From Nitrospirota bacterium (GTDB taxonomy: Bacteria > Nitrospirota > JACRHJ01): a stretch of DNA of 8,268 bases. The notes below the pieces were generated by a model that did no database searches, was not told where the DNA came from, and saw nothing but the letters and a program-made list of their open reading frames with translations. This document shows positions 6,382 through 8,268 of the stretch, piece after piece. Within the stretch, counting starts at the first letter, position 1. Each line of letters begins with the position of its first letter. A program made the position numbers and the translations under genes. The stretch is taken from contig JAKAHE010000086.1 in the NCBI GenBank assembly GCA_021815285.1, positions 1 through 8,268 on the forward strand, read 5' to 3'.

Positions 6382-7503
6382 CTAATAAAACAGCTTGAAT
6401 CTCCGCAGATTAACGCTCGCCAATAATCCCAGCGCTATGAGCGTCGTTAGGGCGGATGTGCCGCCGTAGCTGACGAGCGGGAGCGGAACTCCGACGACGG
6501 GCATTATCCCCACGGTCATACCGATGTTTATCACTATGTGGAAAAATATCATCGCCACGGCTCCGACGGCAAGAAGCGCGCCGAAACGGTCCTTCGCCTT
6601 CTGCGCCGTTTCTATGCCCCACAGGACGATGAAAAGGTATACCGCGAGCACTGTAATGGAGCCTATGAAACCCCATTCCTCCGAGATGACGGAGAATATG
6701 AAGTCGGTATGCCGCTCCGGGAGGAAACTCAGCTGGCTCTGGGTCCCGTGCAGGAAACCCTTTCCGAATATGGAGCCGGAGCCTATGGCAATCTTCGACT
6801 GTATGATGTGATAGCCCGCGCCGGAAGGGTCCTGCTCAGGCGAGAGGAACATGGTAAGGCGCTTCTTCTGGTAGTCCTTCAGGTGCTTCCAGAGGATGCC
6901 CCATGCGGCGGGCGCCGAGATTGCGGAGGCGACCAGCAGTATCAGGAAGGACTTTATCCTTATCCCCGCGACAATCACGACCGCGCAGAATATGAAGAGG
7001 AACATAAGCCCCGTGCCGAGGTCCGGCTGTTTTACTACAAGCCCCACCGGGAGCATGACAAGCAGCAAGGGCTTTACAAGCTGGCGGAGCGTATGGCCCT
7101 TGGTTATGCCGTCCTCGGCGAAATATTTTGCGAGCGCGACAATTATGAAGAGCTTTGCGACCTCGGACGGCTGGAATGTAAACGGCCCCAGGTGCAGCCA
7201 CCTCTGCGCGCCCATGCCGGAATGCCCCACGGCCAGAGTCGCCAGGAGGAGCAGTATCGCCGCGACATACAGGACGTATCCCCAGCGCTCCAGGCGCCGG
7301 TAATCGAAGAACGCAAGGGCGGCCATTGTCGCAAGCCCGAAAACTATCCATATGAGCTGTTTTTTGAACAGGGCGTGCGTACCGCCGCCCATGCTGTATG
7401 TGGCGGAATAGACCGCGGTCAGGCCGATTAGGATAAGCAGCCCGACCGAGACGAGGAAGCTCACATCGAAGTTGGAGATTATTCTCCTGTGCCTATCTGC
7501 CAT
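6382..7503 (-). CDS. rodA: RodA, SEDS-family peptidoglycan glycosyltransferase, 373 aa
   Basis: This is an integral membrane protein that polymerises lipid II into glycan strands for lateral wall growth, working with PBP2. Length matches E. coli RodA (370 aa), with about ten hydrophobic helices. Family signatures are present: FQPSEVAK at 110-117, KQPDLGTG at 158-165, the extracytoplasmic segment LPERHTDFIFSVISEEWGF at 261-279 with the presumed catalytic Asp (D267), and VGVPLPLVSYGGTSALTTL at 337-355. The ATG at 7503 is preferred over an in-frame TTG at 7518, because the TTG sits on a strong GGAGGGG ribosome-binding site placed six bases before the ATG. The gene overlaps the end of mrdA by 11 bp, implying translational coupling. 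An 86-bp gap holding the REPIN-like element separates its stop from the radical SAM gene. Confidence 0.96.
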   Translation of the reverse strand: MADRHRRIISNFDVSFLVSVGLLILIGLTAVYSATYSMGGGTHALFKKQLIWIVFGLATMAALAFFDYRRLERWGYVLYVAAILLLLATLAVGHSGMGAQRWLHLGPFTFQPSEVAKLFIIVALAKYFAEDGITKGHTLRQLVKPLLLVMLPVGLVVKQPDLGTGLMFLFIFCAVVIVAGIRIKSFLILLVASAISAPAAWGILWKHLKDYQKKRLTMFLSPEQDPSGAGYHIIQSKIAIGSGSIFGKGFLHGTQSQLSFLPERHTDFIFSVISEEWGFIGSITVLAVYLFIVLWGIETAQKAKDRFGALLAVGAVAMIFFHIVINIGMTVGIMPVVGVPLPLVSYGGTSALTTLIALGLLASVNLRRFKLFY

Positions 7504-8268
7504 GCCTGTCCCCTCCAAGCAGCATACGGGTCTTAGCCGCGCCGGTCATCGACCTGAACGCCTTCAAACGGCTGCCGGTAAAATTGCCGAACTTCACCGC
7601 CGCCCTGTGAAGGATCGTGCCGGTGAGGTTCCCGAACCCGTTCTTTTCGGCTATGGATTTGTCGTCTATCCTCAGATAGGCTTTTATAACCTGCTTCGCC
7701 AGAGGCCCGCATGCGGAGCCGCCGTGCCCGGCGTGCTCCATAAGTATGGCGACGGCTATCTTCGGATTGTAAAGAGGCGCAACGGCCACGAGCCATGCAT
7801 TATCCCTGAACTTCGCCCCGTGCCCCCTGCCCAGGCCTATAACCTGCGCCGTCCCCGTCTTGCCGCCGATGACGACCTTTTTCGATGACGCCATGTGCGC
7901 GGTGCCCCCCGGCTCGTTTACGACGCCGTACATCCCGTCGCGTATTATGTCCAGGTTGGCCTGCTTCACCGGGAGCTTCCAGAGAATATCCGGCGAGAAC
8001 TGCTTGATACTGCCGTTACCGTATCGTATCGCGCTCACGACCTGGGGCCGGTAGAGCACGCCCCCGTTCGTTATCGTCGCCGCCATCCTTGCGAGCTGTA
8101 TGGGCGTTACGTTTACGTAGCCCTGGCCGATGGCGCAGGATATGGTCTCGCCGGGATACCACTTGCAGTGGCGGTATTTCAGCTTCCATGCGGTAGAGGG
8201 AATCAGGCCGCTGCTCTCCCGGAGGCCGATGCCTGTCTTCATCCCAAGTCCCAGGTAGTTCGCGTATT
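7493..8268 (-). CDS. mrdA: Penicillin-binding protein 2 (class B transpeptidase), C-terminal 257 residues
   Basis: Only the end of the transpeptidase domain is in the window; the frame is open to the right edge. Visible family blocks are GLGMKTGIGL, the W-PGETISCAIGQGYVNVTPIQLA segment, NGGVLYRP, the KTG active-site triad (in GGKTGTAQ, bases 7853-7861), and EHAGHGGSACGPLAKQVI at the end of the fold. The SxxK nucleophile and SxN motifs lie outside the window. PBP2 crosslinks lateral-wall peptidoglycan in the periplasm as the partner of RodA, and the immediate downstream rodA supports PBP2 over the divisome protein FtsI. After the fold there is a basic tail of about 59 residues with no recognised motif, longer than is usual. 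The stop codon (TAG, 7493-7495) lies inside rodA. Confidence 0.95.
   Translation of the reverse strand, partial: YANYLGLGMKTGIGLRESSGLIPSTAWKLKYRHCKWYPGETISCAIGQGYVNVTPIQLARMAATITNGGVLYRPQVVSAIRYGNGSIKQFSPDILWKLPVKQANLDIIRDGMYGVVNEPGGTAHMASSKKVVIGGKTGTAQVIGLGRGHGAKFRDNAWLVAVAPLYNPKIAVAILMEHAGHGGSACGPLAKQVIKAYLRIDDKSIAEKNGFGNLTGTILHRAAVKFGNFTGSRLKAFRSMTGAAKTRMLLGGDRHGR
7510..7516 (-). promoter_or_regulatory. Strong ribosome-binding site of rodA
   Basis: The minus-strand sequence GGAGGGG lies six bases before the ATG at 7503, inside the 3' end of mrdA. It fixes the rodA start at 7503 rather than at the overlapping TTG at 7518, and supports reinitiation by ribosomes finishing mrdA. Confidence 0.8.

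Noticed and set aside
6538..7431. Plus-strand open frame of 297 codons antisense to rodA
   Set aside because: Its composition is charged and low in motifs, and it lies opposite the well-supported RodA reading frame.
7504..7518. TTG start at 7518 for rodA
   Set aside because: The TTG lies at the edge of the GGAGGGG ribosome-binding site that is ideally spaced for the ATG at 7503.
1..8268. CRISPR array, tRNA, rRNA or insertion-sequence transposase
   Set aside because: No regularly spaced direct repeats, tRNA-like cloverleaf, rRNA sequence or transposase frame was seen; the repeats present are isolated palindromes.

Overview
This window is a moderately GC-rich bacterial chromosome segment. It carries the downstream half of a cell-elongation operon on the minus strand and a compact block of smaller genes at its left end. 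Protein content points to a Gram-negative-type, rod-shaped bacterium: PBP2/RodA elongation machinery, RNase G, and a fused radical SAM/DUF2344 protein next to rng. The gene order and the dispersed palindromes fit Nitrospirota or Desulfobacterota-type lineages best. That placement is an inference with low to moderate confidence; no 16S or marker search was possible.

Right to left on the minus strand: the C-terminal part of mrdA (PBP2, 7493-8268, cut by the window edge), rodA (6382-7503, overlapping mrdA by 11 bp), an 876-residue radical SAM protein fused to DUF2344 (3665-6295), and rng (RNase G, 1947-3473). PBP2 and RodA are the transpeptidase/glycosyltransferase pair that builds the lateral wall. 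RNase G processes rRNA and mRNA. The radical SAM/DUF2344 protein has no assigned substrate but is a recurrent neighbour of rng. Facing this operon from the left is a plus-strand pair: a 60-residue cysteine-rich protein (1413-1595) and a 108-residue two-helix membrane protein (1606-1932). Divergent from that pair is a DHH/DHHA1 phosphoesterase (280-1326, minus). Its start sits just downstream of a perfect extended -10 promoter, suggesting a leaderless mRNA. A truncated unrecognised plus-strand gene ends at 283, its stop codon overlapping the phosphoesterase stop.

The most interesting feature is a cluster of unrelated palindromic elements, all between 3535 and 6364. (1) Between rodA and the radical SAM gene lies a REPIN-like pair: two inverted 22-bp units, each with GTAG at the foot of a hairpin, differing by a compensatory base-pair swap. 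This is the hallmark architecture of REP elements mobilised by RAYT transposases. (2) A 78-bp element with GTCATyGCGAG terminal inverted repeats sits inside the radical SAM gene and adds exactly 26 in-frame codons to the DUF2344 domain. (3) A second, GC-rich palindrome is translated in the linker between the two domains of the same protein. (4) A roughly 90-bp imperfect palindrome fills the gap upstream of rng. The in-frame insertions resemble in principle the palindromic elements known from Rickettsia coding genes. No stretch above 300 bp lacks a gene; the longest gap is 191 bp (3474-3664).
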